Of a stretch of 64,000 nucleotides of DNA, positions 30,066 to 41,650 are shown piece after piece. Positions within the stretch are counted from its first letter, which is position 1. Every line of letters starts with the position of its first letter. Source of the DNA: Rebecca billardiae RCC1528 (taxonomy: Eukaryota; Haptophyta). Both the position numbers and the translations under genes were made by a program. The notes below the pieces were generated by a model. The model was given only the letters and a program-made list of their open reading frames with translations, did not search any database and was not told the origin of the DNA. The stretch is taken from NCBI GenBank assembly GCA_965240325.2, contig OZ251224.1, positions 1,798,001 to 1,862,000 on the forward strand. The letters run 5' to 3'.

Positions 30066-31696
30066 TTAATGGCCAGCGGTGCAGGGCGGAGCGCGCAGCG
30101 TGGAGCCCGCACCAGCGGGCCCGAACCACGTTTCAAAAAGATCTTTGATCAAGAAAAAAGGGACGGGGGACGATTTTCATGGCTGGAGGAGACCGAGTTT
30201 CGAATTTTGAGACCCTCTCTAACACGCATCACGGCCGAAAAAGGTCGCGCCCACAACAAGTTCATAGTAAAGCGTGGAGTGACGCCCGTCCAAAAAACTT
30301 CACGCCCTTTAGGATCCCTAACGTAACGAACCGTTACAAGCGATTTTTCCGGCCAATGAGATTGCAGCAAGGTCCAAGGAGCGATGACGTATCTAGATAG
30401 AGATTGCCGCGAACCGATGTGACCATGTACGTCCCTTGAATCAGTTGAATCAACTATTCAATCGCGCCGTGTCTGTATCAGGAGCCAACATGGCAAGGGT
30501 CAGTAGCCGATGCGCCAACTTCGGCGTATCTCAATAGTATCTGACACGAGTCTGGAGCCGGGGACGGCTGCCCAGCAAAGCCAAACCTTGGTTGCTGTGC
30601 ACTCTCCGCGAGAGGGTCAGCGAGCCGCACGAGCGACCGACGGGTGAGTACGGCGATGGGCAGGTGCGCGCGGCGAGTTGCGCCTGGAGCGCGCGGCTGT
30701 GGCGGGTCCCGACTGCCGTCGACATCGCGTTCGTGCCCCCGCTCACTCCGCGCGCCCCCGCCGCCCCGTGTCGATGCCTGCGCGCGGCCGCGCGCGTCGC
30801 CCGGGGCGCCCCGGCCGGCGCCGCGGCAGCCGCCCTGTATTCGGGCTCTCGCAAGCTCGGGGGCAGCGGCGCCTGATGCGGCTGATGCCGGACTGATCGA
30901 TCTCTGAGTCTTCGACTTCACCACGCGCCGCCCTTGCCATGCCTTTCCGGGGAGCGCCGACGATCCGAGTCCATCGTCGACGGTCTGACTCTGAGCGAGG
31001 GCTACGCCTCGGAACTGAACGGTACTCTACGAGGAGGACGAGCTGCGCGGGCGACGGTGGTGCGTGCCGTCCCCAGAGCTGGCTGTGCCTCTGCAACGCG
31101 TGCCGAGCCTGATCGAGGTGTGTCCGCCCGTGCACGCGCGGCGTGCGCGAACGATCTGTGACTGCGGTGCCCTCGAACCTCGGCACTGCGTGCCGTCCCT
31201 CGGGCTGTCAGCTCCGCGTGGCCTGGCGTGCACGTAGAGTTGCGCTCATGCGTCGATCACGCCTCGCGCCCGCCTGTCGGCCGTCGCGCAGGCGCTGGTC
31301 GAACCCTACTCGGACCAGTGCAAATCATCTAACTATCCTGGCGCTGCCGGTGCGCGGTGACCCGCGGCGGGACAGCGGTCAGTCAGCAGCAGCGGCCCGA
31401 ACGAATCCGCGGCCCCGCGCCGTGCTCCCTGGCTGTCAGCTTCGCGTGGCCTGGCGTGCACGTGGAGTCGCGCTCATGCGTCGATCACGCCTGGATACAA
31501 TCGGCGCCGCGCCGGCGGCTGCGAAGTGCGATGGGCCCGCCCGCGGCGCGGCGGGCGGCGGCGAGCCGCTGGTGGAGAGTCTAGTTGTACGGGCATGCAA
31601 CTCCGGGTCTGTCAATGGACGACTGCGACGGAGGGTGCACCGCCACCGCGGGCCCTGAACTACGTTCGTTCTACGGAAAAGGACCGCGGAACGCGG

Positions 31697-31701
<5 letters not shown>
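30066..31701 (+). mobile_element. 1.6-kb repeat element, direct copy 1
   Basis: Begins TTAATGGCCAGCGGTGCAGG and ends GTTCTACGGAAAAGGACCGC...GGTCATA (31668-31701). It is nearly identical to 31788-33431. Internally a block of about 70 bp (GCGTGGCCTGGCGTGCACGT and flanks) occurs twice, near 31208 and 31445. The ends carry only a short imperfect inverted similarity (ATGGCCCGCGG against ATGACCGCG). The 3' end is itself a hairpin, GACCGCG-TTC-CGCGGTC on the opposite strand. No ORF resembles a transposase, so it would be non-autonomous. Confidence 0.8.

Positions 31702-31787
<86 letters not shown>
31702..31787. repeat. (AT)n microsatellite
   Basis: An uninterrupted alternating AT tract of about 86 bp lying exactly between direct copies 1 and 2 of the 1.6-kb element. 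Confidence 0.97.
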
Positions 31788-31789
<2 letters not shown>

Positions 31790-33431
31790 TGGCCCGCGGT
31801 GCAGGGCGGAGCGCGCAGCGTGGAGCCCGCACCAGCGGGCCCGAACCACGTTTCAAAAAGATCTTTGATCAAGAAAAAAGGGACGGGGGACGATTTTCAT
31901 GGCTGGAGGAGACCGAGTTTCGAATTTTGAGACCCTCTCTAACATGCATCACGGCCGAAAAAGGTCGCGCCCACGGCAAGTTCATAGTAAAGCGTGGAGT
32001 GACGCCCGTCCAAAAAACTTCACGCCCTTTAGGATCCCTAACGTAACGAACCGTTACAAGCGATTTTTCCGGCCAATGAGATTGCAGCAAGGTCCAAGGA
32101 GCGATGACGTATCTAGATAGAGATTGCCGCGAACCGATGTGACCATGTACGTCCCTTGAATCAGTTGAATCAACTATTCAATCGCGCCGTGTCTGTATCA
32201 GGAGCCGACGAGGCAAGGGTCAGTAGCCGATGGGCCAACCTCGGCGAATCTCAATACTATCTGACACCGGAGCGGGAGCCGGGGCGCGCGGGCCCGCGTT
32301 TTCTACGCCACGGCTGCGGCGAGACCGCGAGAGGATGAGGCGAGCTGACGAGCGACCGACGGGTGAGGACGGCGATGGGCAGGTGCGCGCGGCGAGTTGC
32401 GCCTGGAGCGCGCGGCTGCGGCGGGTCCCGACTGCCGTCGACATCGCGTTCGTGCCCCCGCTCACTCCGCGCGCCCCCGCCGCCCCGTGTCGATGCCTGC
32501 GCGCGGCCGCGCGCCGGTCGGCGCCTAGGCGCCCCGGCCGCGCCGCGGCAGCCGCCCTGTATTCGGGCTCTCGCAAGCTCGGGGGCAGCGGCGCCTGATG
32601 CCGGACTGATCGATCTCTGAGTCTTCGACTTCACCACGCGCCGCCCTTGCCATGCCTTTCCGGGGAACGCCGACGATCCGAGTCCATCGTCGACGGTCGA
32701 CTCTGAGCGAGGGCTACGCCTCGGAACTGAACGGTACTCTACGAGGAGGACGAGCTGCGCGGGCGACGGTGGTGCGTGACGTCCCCAGAGCTGGCTGTGC
32801 CTCTGCAACGCGTGCCGAGCCTGATCGAGGTGTGTCAGCCCGTGCACGCGCGGCGTGCGCGAACGATCCGTGACTGGTGCCCAGTCGCACCTCCGACCTC
32901 GGCACCGTGCTCCCTCGGGCTGTCAGCTCCGCGTGGCCTGGCGTGCACGTAGAGTTGCGCTCATGCGTCGATCACGCCTCGCGCCCGCCTGTCGGCCGTC
33001 GCGCAGGCGCTGGTCGAACCCTACTCGGACCAGTGCAAATCACCTAACTATCCTGGCGCTGCCGGTGCGCGGTGACCCGCGGCGGGACAGCGGTCAGTCA
33101 GCAGCAGCGGCCCGAACGAATCCGCGGCCCCGCACCGTGCTCCCTGGCTGTCAGCTTCGCGTGGCCTGGCGTGCACGTGGAGTCGCGCTCATGTGTCGAT
33201 CACGCCTCGTCGCATCCGCCTGTACACAATCGGCGCCGCGCCGGCGGCTGCGAAGTGCGCCGATGGGCCCGCGCCCCGGGCGCGGCGGGCGGCGGCGCGC
33301 CGCTGGAGTCTAGTTGTACGGGCATGCAACTCCGGGTCTGTCAATAGACGACTGCGATGGAGGGTGCACCGCCACCGCGGGCCCTGAACTACGTTCGTTC
33401 TACGGAAAAGGACCGCGGAACGCGGTCATAT
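31788..33431 (+). mobile_element. 1.6-kb repeat element, direct copy 2
   Basis: Near-identical duplicate of 30066-31701 with the same start, end and internal 70-bp duplication. Differences are small: AACATG/GACGAG near 32207; a replaced stretch at 32270-32330; and changes near 32514-32545. It ends GGTCATA at 33431. The high identity implies recent duplication. The ORFs of 60-196 codons are shared by both copies but encode nothing recognisable. Confidence 0.8.
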
Positions 33432-33582
33432 TATAATTGTGGATAAGCAAGCTCTGCCTACGCTCGGCCGTCACAGTAGCCGCGCACGGCCGCCGCGTAC
33501 GACTCGTCGTCTCTGCCTTATCATGCTGCTAATAAGATGAGCCATCGTCATCATCACCTCAGTTGCTAAAGAGTCACAGTCG

Positions 33583-36500
33583 TCAGCGATCTTCAGGGTC
33601 GTCGGCGTCAGCATCATCACCGAGCAGCCCGAGGTCGCGCAGCCGCCGCGCGCCGCTGGCACCCATCTCGTTTCCTCGAGCGATGTGCAGCGTGCGGAGT
33701 GCCCCACGTGCGCCGCCGTGCGGGCAGATGGACGCGCACGCCTCCACCACGAGAATCGAAGCGGCTGCATCGAGGCCACAGTACTCGAGATTGAGCTCCT
33801 GAAGTGTGCGCTGTGTACCGAGCGCGCGCGAGAGCACGGCCGCGTCAGCCTCCGGCGCGGGCACCGCGCGGGACATGCCATCATCGTCAGTGGACGTGTC
33901 CGCAGCAGCGCCGAGCGCGGGCGCATGGGTGCCAGCCGCGCTGCGCGCGGCCGCCGAGCAGAGGGCATTCATGCTCGCGTCCAGTGCGCGAAGCCGCGTG
34001 GCCCCGCGCAGCAGGCCTGCGAGCTCGGCCGCGGTCAGCCCACAGGCCGCCACCTGCAGCGATTCAAGCGAGGGCGGCAGCGGCGGCAGCAGCCGCGCGC
34101 ACAGCGGGTTGTGCCCCACGCGGAGTGAGCGCACGCTCAGCACGGCCTGCGAGGGCGCGGCGGGCGATGCTGGCGCGGCGGTGAGGCTGGGCCAGCGCTC
34201 GAGCGCGCAGTCCACCAGGGCCAGCTCGTCCAGGCCGCACCGCTCCGCGCCACCCTCGCCCGCAGCCAGCTCGGCCGCCGCACGCGCGCCGTCGTCCACG
34301 CCGTCGGTGCTGAGCTCGGCAGACGCGGCCGGCGGCTGGCGCTCGCCACTGGTCACGTGCCGCTGCCGCGCGAGCGAGGCGCAGAGCTCGTCGAGCAAGC
34401 CCTCGAGCCCGCCGAGCCAGTTGCCGCTCAGGTCGAGGGCGAGCAACCGGTGCAGCGCGCCGCGCCTGGCCGCGCGCACGAGCAGCGCGAGCGCGTGCGC
34501 ACTGAGCATGCACCGCGCCATGCTCAGCCGGCAGAGGCCAGCGGCGGTCGCGGCAGTCGGCGCGGCGCGAGGCGGGTGCGCGGCCGCTGCCCCCGCGAGC
34601 GCGACGCCGCCCTCCAAGGCGACTCCCCTTGCCCCCTCCGCCGCGTGCGCGCCCGGCTGCTCCTCAGGCGGCGTGCGCGTGCGCGTGGGCGTGCGCGTGC
34701 GCGTGGGCGTGCGCGTGGGCGTGCGCGCTGCTGCGACGACTGGGACGAGGGGGTGGTGCGCCAGGGCGGACGCGAGCGCCGTGGTGAGCGCCGGGTCAGC
34801 GCTGCTGAAGCGCAGCTGCGGTGCGGCCGGCGCGTCGTCGAGCGCGGCGCGGAGTGCTGCCGGCAGCGGCGGCGGCGGCCGCTCGACCCGAGGCCGCGCA
34901 AGCGCCGGGCGCGCAGCGGCCGCTGCCCCGCCGTTCGCCGTGGGCGATGGCTGGCGGCCGGGCGAGGCTCTCTCGCGCGCGGCGGCATGCGCGGCGGGCG
35001 GCGGCGATGGCGCCTGCGCGTCGTGCTCCGCCTCGTCGCGCTCGCGGGCGGCTCCATCACCCTGAATGCGCGGGCTGTCGTCGCCCGCGGCAGCCGCTGC
35101 CGCCTCGGCGCCAGCCTTGCGCGCGCGCTTGTGAGCGCGCGGACGCGGCGGCTGCGGCGGCGAGGCCGGCGGCTGCGCGCTCGGCTCGCGCTCGGCGGCG
35201 GCGTGCGGGCACTCGCGCCGATGCGCGTCAAGCCTCGCATTCAGCTCACCCAGCACGCGCGCCGCCTCCTCCGCCCGCCCGCCCTCCCTCAGGGCGTCCT
35301 CTAAGTAGTCGCGCGCGCGCAGGGCGTGTGCGCCCTCAGCCGCGCACGCGAGCGCGCGCGCGTACGTTGCGGCGACGTGCGCGGCGTCCGTGCGCGCGCG
35401 CTCGGAGCTGTTCGCCTCGTCGATGAGCGCGCACGCCATCTTGTCGCGCACCCGCGCGCGCAGCTCGGCCGCGCTCTGCCCCGCCTCCAGCCGCGCGCCC
35501 GCGTCCACGGCCGCGAGCGCACGCTCGTAGGCGCTCGTCGCGCGGCCGTGCGCCGCTGCGGCAAGTGAGTGGCGGCGCGCCTCGTCGTGGGCGCCACCGA
35601 CGGCCTCCGCGGCGGCGCCGATCTCGAGCAGCAGCCCGAGGTCGGCAGGCTCGCCACCGCGCCTCGCCGCGCGCGCCGCCAGCGCCGCCTCCAGCTGCTC
35701 GAACGCGCGAGCGTAGTCCGGGCGGCACCGGACCTCAGCGAATGCCTCCGCAGCCTCGGCGAGGGCGGCCGTGTGAGCGCGCAGCACGCGCAGGCTGGCG
35801 TCCTCGCCGTCCGCGGCGGGGAGCGGCTCGGCGGAGCGCGCGTCAAGGTCGTCGCACAGCTCGGCCACGTCGCGCGTCTCCTCCGCGAGCTGCTGCGCGT
35901 GCCGCCGCGTCGCCTCCGGCAGCACGGCCGCGCGCTGCGCGCACACGGTCTCAAGCTCAGCCGCGGCGCGTGTCGCCGCGCGCATCTCGCCCTCGCTGCG
36001 CGCCGCCACCACCGTGTTCAGGAGGCAAGTGGCGATGGCACCCCACTTGTCCGCGGCGCTGCACTCGGCGGCGTCAGCGTCTACCCCGCCCCGATCGGCC
36101 ACGCCCCCACCGGCTGCCACTGCGGCGGGCGCGGTGCGCAGCGCGCGACAGCCAGCCAGCTCGGCCCTGAGCCACGGCAGGGCGCCCTGCGGGCAGCCGG
36201 CTGCGAGCGCGCGCCCACCTCTCGCGCGCGCGGCCGCACGCACGGCGTGCGGCGAGTCGAGGGCGACGGCGGCGAGGCTCCCCGCTATCTTGAGCAGGTC
36301 GAGCGCCCACGCCTTGCACGCCGGCCGCGGCAGCGTGCACGCCACCCCGCCCTCGTCGCCGCCGGCACCGCGGCCGGCGCCGTCGCCGCCCGCCAGGCAG
36401 TCAGGCGCCGGCGCCGCGAGCGCGTCCATCGCGTCGAGCAGGTGGGACGCGGCGAGCTCGGGCTTGCTGCTGTCGGTGCACACGGCGGCGCGGTTCACGA

Positions 36501-37144
36501 GCGCGCGCGCGACGAGCAGCGGCTCGCGCAGCTCCTTCGCCGCCGCCCAGCTCTGCTCGAAGAAGCTCGCAGCGCTCTCGAGGTGCTGCTGCGCCTCGCG
36601 CTCGCGGCGGATGGAGCGAGCCTCGCGGCACTCGGCGCACTCGGCGTCGTCCGCCTGCTGCGCGCGCTCCTTGAGGGCGAGCGCGAGCTCCTGGTGCGCG
36701 AGCCCGAGGTTCACCAGCGCCTCCTGCACCTTCCGCTCCCGCTGCGCGCCGCGCAGCTCGGTCGCGCTCCGCATCTGCTCGGTGAACGCTCTCACCGCGT
36801 GCGCGTGCCGCTCGAGGCGCAGCAGGCACAGCCCTGGGGCGCGCGCACGAAGATGAACGCGGGCGCGCGTGAGTAGGCGCAGCGCGCGAGGCGGCGCGAC
36901 CAGGCGGCGCGAGCCGCGCCTCGCGCGCGCGCGCACCGACACGATGGTGGGCCTCCGTCTCGTCGGCCGCGTTCCCCGCCTGCCGCTGATGCGCGACGTC
37001 CCGCTGGTGCCATCGGAGCGCGCGCTCCACATCGCCAACGCGCTCAAACTCGACGCCGATCTCGTGCGCAAGGTTGCCCGCGCTCGACAGACGCTTGCGC
37101 GCGAGCGCGTGCTTGTACTGCGCCTTCAGCTCGGCGATGGACAT
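33583..37144 (-). CDS. TONSOKU-like TPR and leucine-rich-repeat protein
   Basis: Two exons (36937-37144 and 33583-36833; intron 36834-36936) give 1,152 aa. The start MSIAELKAQYKHALARKR and the continuation across the splice (ETEAHHRV-GLCLLRLERHAHAVRAF) form LGN-type tetratricopeptide repeats (to about residue 200); more helical repeats follow to about 650. A Pro/Ala/Ser linker with an RTPTRTPT run precedes C-terminal leucine-rich repeats (about 830-1150), such as LHRLLALDLSGNWLGGLEGL and TLQELNLEYCGLDAA. This TPR-then-LRR order without ankyrins is that of plant TONSOKU (the animal homologue is TONSL). That protein recognises new histone H4 on replicated chromatin and supports repair of stalled forks in the nucleus. 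The assignment rests on architecture and N-terminal resemblance. The intron spoils the frame, which is why an unspliced reading gives a nonsense N-terminus. Confidence 0.68.
36834..36936 (-). other. Intron of the TONSOKU-like gene, 103 bp
   Basis: Donor GTGCGCGCGCGCG at 36936, acceptor CCCCAG at 36834. Splicing joins phase-1 halves into ETEAHHRV-GLCLLRLERH, restoring a continuous TPR. Confidence 0.8.
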
Positions 37145-37863
37145 GACGACACTTACCGTATTGAATGAATAATAACTACGAACAAGCGCGCTGCCGCCGA
37201 GCTCTGGACCAACGGTCTGTCGAGACAATCGAATAAATTCCTTGCGAACAGTTTACTAAGAATAGCTAGGCTGTATTCGCCACCCCCTCAATTTTCCCTT
37301 AGAAAGGCTTCTATAGCAAAAACACCTGGGTATAGTATAACTCGCTTCCACACCCGTGCCATCAGCTACTTCAAAGTAGACCTGTAATATTTATATATTG
37401 TGTCAAAAAGTTCACAGCAGGCAGGCGCGATGTCATCATCATCATCAGCAATAAAGCTCTGCGGTGTCGTCGGACTCCCGCTCCGCTCGAACGCTGTCAG
37501 AGGATACGCGACTGCTCCCTGTCCTATAGCTGATGATGTGTCCGCACCCCAGTACCGTAGGCGTAGCCCGCGTAGACGGCCAGCAGTGAGTAGGAAATAG
37601 GACTAGCTGGCATATATAGCTAGGACTCGCCGTCGTCGCGGGAGTTGGCTGCCGATGTTGTATAGTGATACTCATCGGCAGACACTCTGACAGCAGTACT
37701 CTGTAATAATCTATATGGGCGGTGTAGTACGTCCAGGACTCATCTAGCTACAGTATTGTCACAGAATGATAGTAGCAGTGGGCTCCGCAACTCGTGAGTG
37801 GGCCGGACCGTGCGCAGCGTGCGGCTGGGGAAGAGTGAAGACCCGAAGGTTGCCGGTCCACTG
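37145..37863. other. Intergenic region
   Basis: AT-rich spacer upstream of the TONSOKU-like start and downstream of the GH3 stop. A (TCA)n run at about 37433-37447. No gene seen. Confidence 0.5.
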
Positions 37864-40800
37864 CTACTTGAAGCCACGCACTCGCAAGTCAACCATCTCG
37901 ACATCCTCCTCGGCATCGTCATAGTCTGCCCCTGCATGCCCCTCCACAAGCCCGGCCTCGTCGACCTCGGGCGGCGCGCTCAGACTGGGCCGCCGGACGT
38001 CCTTGGGCGTGGCCGCGCCGCTGCCCATGCGGTCGAGCCCCGCGCCGATGGACGAGCCCATCTGGTCGAGATTGCTCGCCTCCGACGGCTGCGACGCGAT
38101 CTCCTGCACGCGACAAGGAGGGCGGGGCGCGGGCGCGGGGCCAGTGCGCGCGGTGAGGGCACGCTCGGCACTCGGACCGCGCGCAGCTCGCAGGAAGCTG
38201 CGCCCCGCCCGCTGCCCGCCGCGCGCCGCGCGCCGCGCACGGGCTCCGGGCGCGCGCGCACATTGTTTTGGTGCGAGGCCCTATCGTTCGAGGTGAGGAA
38301 GTTGATCGTGCTCATGTTGGCGACGCTCGACGTTCGCGAGTAGCCCGCGTGGAGGATCTTCCCGCGGATCACGACGACCGTCGCGACGACGCCCGCGCAG
38401 AAGCACGTGAGCGTGAGGCTGAGCAGGATCATCGCCACGCCGAGCATCGAGCGAGGCTTGGACGCGTCCGCGCTGCTCACGACGCCGAGCGCGCGGTTGC
38501 GCAGCTTGCGCAGGATGCCGGTCTCGAGCTCGGGCGGCGTGGTTTTGATGCTCAGCTCGATCGACGGCGAGCGCCTCTGCCGCGCGAAGAAGAACTTGTA
38601 CTTGCTCGAGTCCACCACGCGCCGCAGGTCCTCGGTCACGTGCGCGAGCTGCTCGGTGCTCACCTCGAACGAGACGCTCTTGGTCTGGCCGGGCTGCAGC
38701 ACGATCGGCTCGAAGCCGACGAGCCGCTGCTTCTCCGGCGCCATGCCGTCGGTGCGGTACTCCTGCGTCGCGAAGAGCAGCACCGTGTGCCGCCCCGCGC
38801 GCGTGCCCGTGTTGTTCACGTCGACCGTGACGGTGATGGTCGCCTGTGCGGCGCCGATGGGCCGACGCGTGCGCGCGCGCGCGCGCGGCGCCGCGCGTGA
38901 GCCGGCGCGCCAGACTGTGGGCGGCGGGCGCGCGCTGATCACGGCGCGCGCTCGGAGGCGACGGGGCGCGGGGCCGAGCACGCGGGGCGCGGGGCATCGA
39001 GCGCGGGCGCACCGGGTGCGTCACGTCCGCCAGCGCCGGCTGCGTGCGCAGGTGCATGTAGTCGAACGTCGTGTACGACAGGCCGTGCCCAAACTCATAC
39101 TCGACCGGGCAGTTCTCGGTGCCGGTCGAGAGGTACGCGCCCGCGGAGCCGGCGCAGCGCGAGGAGACGCGGGAGTAGTGGCTCTCGAAGGCGTGCGGGA
39201 AGGCGGGGTAGGTGTACGGCAGCCGGCCCGACGGGTTGGTCAGCCCGAGGATCACCTCCGCCAGCGCCGTGCCGCCCGCCGGTCCGGGCAGCAGGCCGTG
39301 CAGGACCGACACCACCTGAGGCAGCTCGGTGATTCCGCCCAGCAGCCGCGGCCGTCCCTCGAGCAGCACGAGCACGATCGAGAGGGACGGGTACTCGCGC
39401 GCGAGCTTGCGCACGAGCTCGAGCTGGCCGGCGTGCAGGCTCAGGTCGTCGATGTCGCCGGGCTTCTCCGTGTAGCTCTCCTCGCCGAGCGCGACGATCG
39501 CCACGTCGGCCGTGCGCGCGGCGCGCAGCGTGCGCTCCATGTCGTCGGCGTCGATCTCGCACGTCGCTTGCGCGTGCGACGGCACGCTGAACGTGCAGCC
39601 GTGCGTGTGCGTGATGTGCGCGTCGGGGAGCAGCCGGACGAGCGCGCTCTTCAGCGTCTCGCCCTGGTCCCGGAACTCCTCGTCGTCGCACGCGCCCTGC
39701 CAGTGGATCGACCAGCCGCCCGTCTGGTACACGCGCGAGTTGGCGGTCGGGCCGGTGAGCAGGACGCGCGAGACCTTGCTGCGGTCGAGCGGCAGCATGC
39801 GCTTGCCGGGCTCGCAGTAGCCGCCGAGGCTCTCGTGCTCGGGCCCGGTGATGAGCTCGGCCTCCTCCGTCTTCAGGTAGCACACCGCCCAGTCGTTCTC
39901 CAGCAGCCACTGCTTCATGAACAGCCAGCGGTTGCAGCTGCTCTCCTTGTCGCACTCGGCGCGGCACGCCTCCGCGGTCGGCGTGTCGCCCTTGTGGAAG
40001 CTGATGATGTCGTGCCCGTTGCCCACGGTGGTGTTGACGAGGACGGGGCTGCAGTACTTGGGGCCCGTGTACCCCACCGGCTCCTCGTTCGCCAGCAGCG
40101 TGATCCCCGCGCGCGCCACCTCGAGCGCCACCTCCGCGTCGCCGCCCACCTGCGGGATCAGCGGCGAGTGCAGCGCGGGCACTGGGTTGGCGAGCAGCCC
40201 GAGGTCCTTCTTGAGCTGCATGATGCGCTCGACGCTCTCGTCGAGGCGCTCGACGGGCACGCTGCTGTTCCTGACCAGGTCGAGCAAGTCCACCGAGAAC
40301 GACTCGTCCAGCGGCACCATCGACATGTCGATCGACGTGTTGTTCATCGCGAGGTGCACGGCCGCGCGCCGGCTGGGCGCGACGCGGTGGAACTCGTGCA
40401 GGTTGATGATCTCGGCCCAGTCGGTGACGAGCATGCCCTCGAAGCCGAGCTCGTCGCGCAGGAGCTGGCGGAGGTACTTGCGCGACGCCGCGATCGGCAC
40501 GCCGTTCAGCTCGTTGTACGACTCCATCGCCGTGCGCACCTTGGCGCGCTTGACCGCCGCGAGGAAGGGCAGCAGGTAGTACTCGCGCAGCGCCGTCTCC
40601 GGGATCATCACGGGCGCGCGGTCGTGCCCTGTGACCGGGTGCGAGTAGGCGAAGAAGTGCTTCATGCACGCCGCGGCGGTGGGCAGGTCGGGGTCCTCCG
40701 TGTCCACCTGGATCCCCTCGATGTTCGCCACGCCCATCTCCGCCACCACGTAAGGGTCCTCGCCAAACGTCTCGTACACGCGCGACCACGACGGCTGCGT

Positions 40801-41340
40801 CGCGAGGCCGAGGATGGGCGCGAAGAGCCACGGCACGCCCGCGGCGAGCGTGTCGCGCGCGGTGATGCGCCCGACCTCGCGCGACATCGCGCGGTCGAAC
40901 GTCGCGGCCAGCGAGATCTGATGCCCGAACAGCGTCGCGCCGTACACGTACGTCGCGCCGTGCACCGAGTCGAGCCCAAACAGGATGGGCGGCAGGCCCT
41001 CGTCGACGGTGATCTGCTGCAGCTCGTGCATGAAGCCGCGCCAGTCCTGCGGGGTCCAGCCCGCGGGCACGCTCTTGTCGCCGCACGCGCCCCCCGAGTA
41101 CGGCGAGTTCAGCAGCGAGCCGATCTTGTACTTGCGCAGCCAGTGCCGCAGCTTTGGCTTGTCGAGCTTGCCGTCCGTCGTGACCATGCTCACGTCGATC
41201 TGCGTCATCTGGCCGACCTTCTCTTCGAGCGACATGCCACGCACCAGCGCAACCACGTCGGGATCGATGGCGGCCGCCACCGTGGCCACCACCACGACGA
41301 AGGCGGCGGCTCTCGCCGCTCGCCGGGTTGTCTTCATCAT
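37864..41340 (-). CDS. Membrane-anchored GH3 beta-glucosidase with PAN/Apple-like insert
   Basis: Three exons (39013-41340, 38262-38843 and 37864-38103) join in phase 0 to give 1,049 aa. A signal peptide (MMKTTRRAARAAAFVVVVAT...) is followed by the GH3 barrel: MSLEEKVGQMTQID, then LFGLDSVHGATYVYGATLFG, KHFFAYS and GMLVTDWAEI. The Asp of TDW (about residue 307) is the expected nucleophile. The second alpha/beta domain starts near AGITLLANEEP. Inserted at its start (about 425-510) is a Cys-rich segment (CRAECDKESSCNRWLFMKQW, later CYLKTEE) that looks like a PAN/Apple domain, a carbohydrate or protein binder. A fibronectin-III-like domain (TITVTVDVNNTGTRAGRHTV) follows, then a transmembrane helix (MLGVAMILLSLTLTCFCAGV...) and an acidic 100-residue cytosolic tail. 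It should hydrolyse beta-glucans or glucosides at the cell surface or in an endomembrane lumen. ATG 41340 is chosen because the signal peptide follows directly. Confidence 0.88.
38104..38261 (-). other. Intron 2 of the GH3 gene, 158 bp
   Basis: Donor AACAAT|GTGCGCGCGCGCC at 38261, acceptor CGTGCAG|GAGATC at 38104, phase 0. The spliced reading joins ASHQNN to EIASQPSEASNLDQMG and reaches a stop at 37864. Without splicing the frame becomes Arg-rich nonsense. Confidence 0.75.
38844..39012 (-). other. Intron 1 of the GH3 gene, 169 bp
   Basis: Donor CACCCG|GTGCGCCCGCGC at 39012, acceptor GCCGCACAG|GCGACC at 38844, phase 0. Splicing joins LADVTHP to ATITVTVDVNNTG and restores the fibronectin-III-like domain. 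Confidence 0.85.
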
Positions 41341-41650
41341 GCGGCCGCTGTCCGAGTGGAAGTGCAGCCGGCAGGCAGGCAGGCTGCGCGGCAGCTGCCG
41401 AGCGACCGGGCGTGGGGCCGAGCGAAGACTAGTCAAATCCCCGAAATCCCTAGCAATCCGGCCGATCCCTGGCGCCAAACTTACGGCTGACCCCCGTGCC
41501 ACTGAGCTCGACGAAGCGCCGTTGAAGCGCCCCCAAACTGGGCGGACGTTTGCAGACGAAGCGCGGCGAACGACATTGCCTCAGTGTGCCTCAGTAGACG
41601 TATACGATGGCGGCGGAAACCTCCACCGGCATCAAACCGAAAGTGAAGGC
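41341..41650. other. Intergenic spacer between the GH3 and PNKP-fusion genes
   Basis: 310 bp separating two same-strand genes. It should hold the GH3 promoter. No motif seen. Confidence 0.4.

Noticed and set aside
30592-31658. Possible transposase in the 1.6-kb element
   Set aside because: ORFs are short, Arg/Ala-rich and in mutually overlapping frames; no DDE, integrase or reverse-transcriptase motif seen.
31702-31787. Tyr-Ile repeat 'proteins' over AT tracts here and at 52741-53050
   Set aside because: Translation of a dinucleotide microsatellite.
36792-37071. Unspliced N-terminus of the TONSOKU-like gene (MRTRSASSLSALAMWSARSD)
   Set aside because: It reads exon 1 in the wrong frame and through the intron; the spliced MSIAELKAQ start gives intact TPR helices.
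38268-41490. 1,027-codon plus-strand ORF opposite the GH3 gene
   Set aside because: Antisense shadow: no domain, composition dominated by Arg/Ala/Val/His, while the minus strand encodes clear GH3 motifs.
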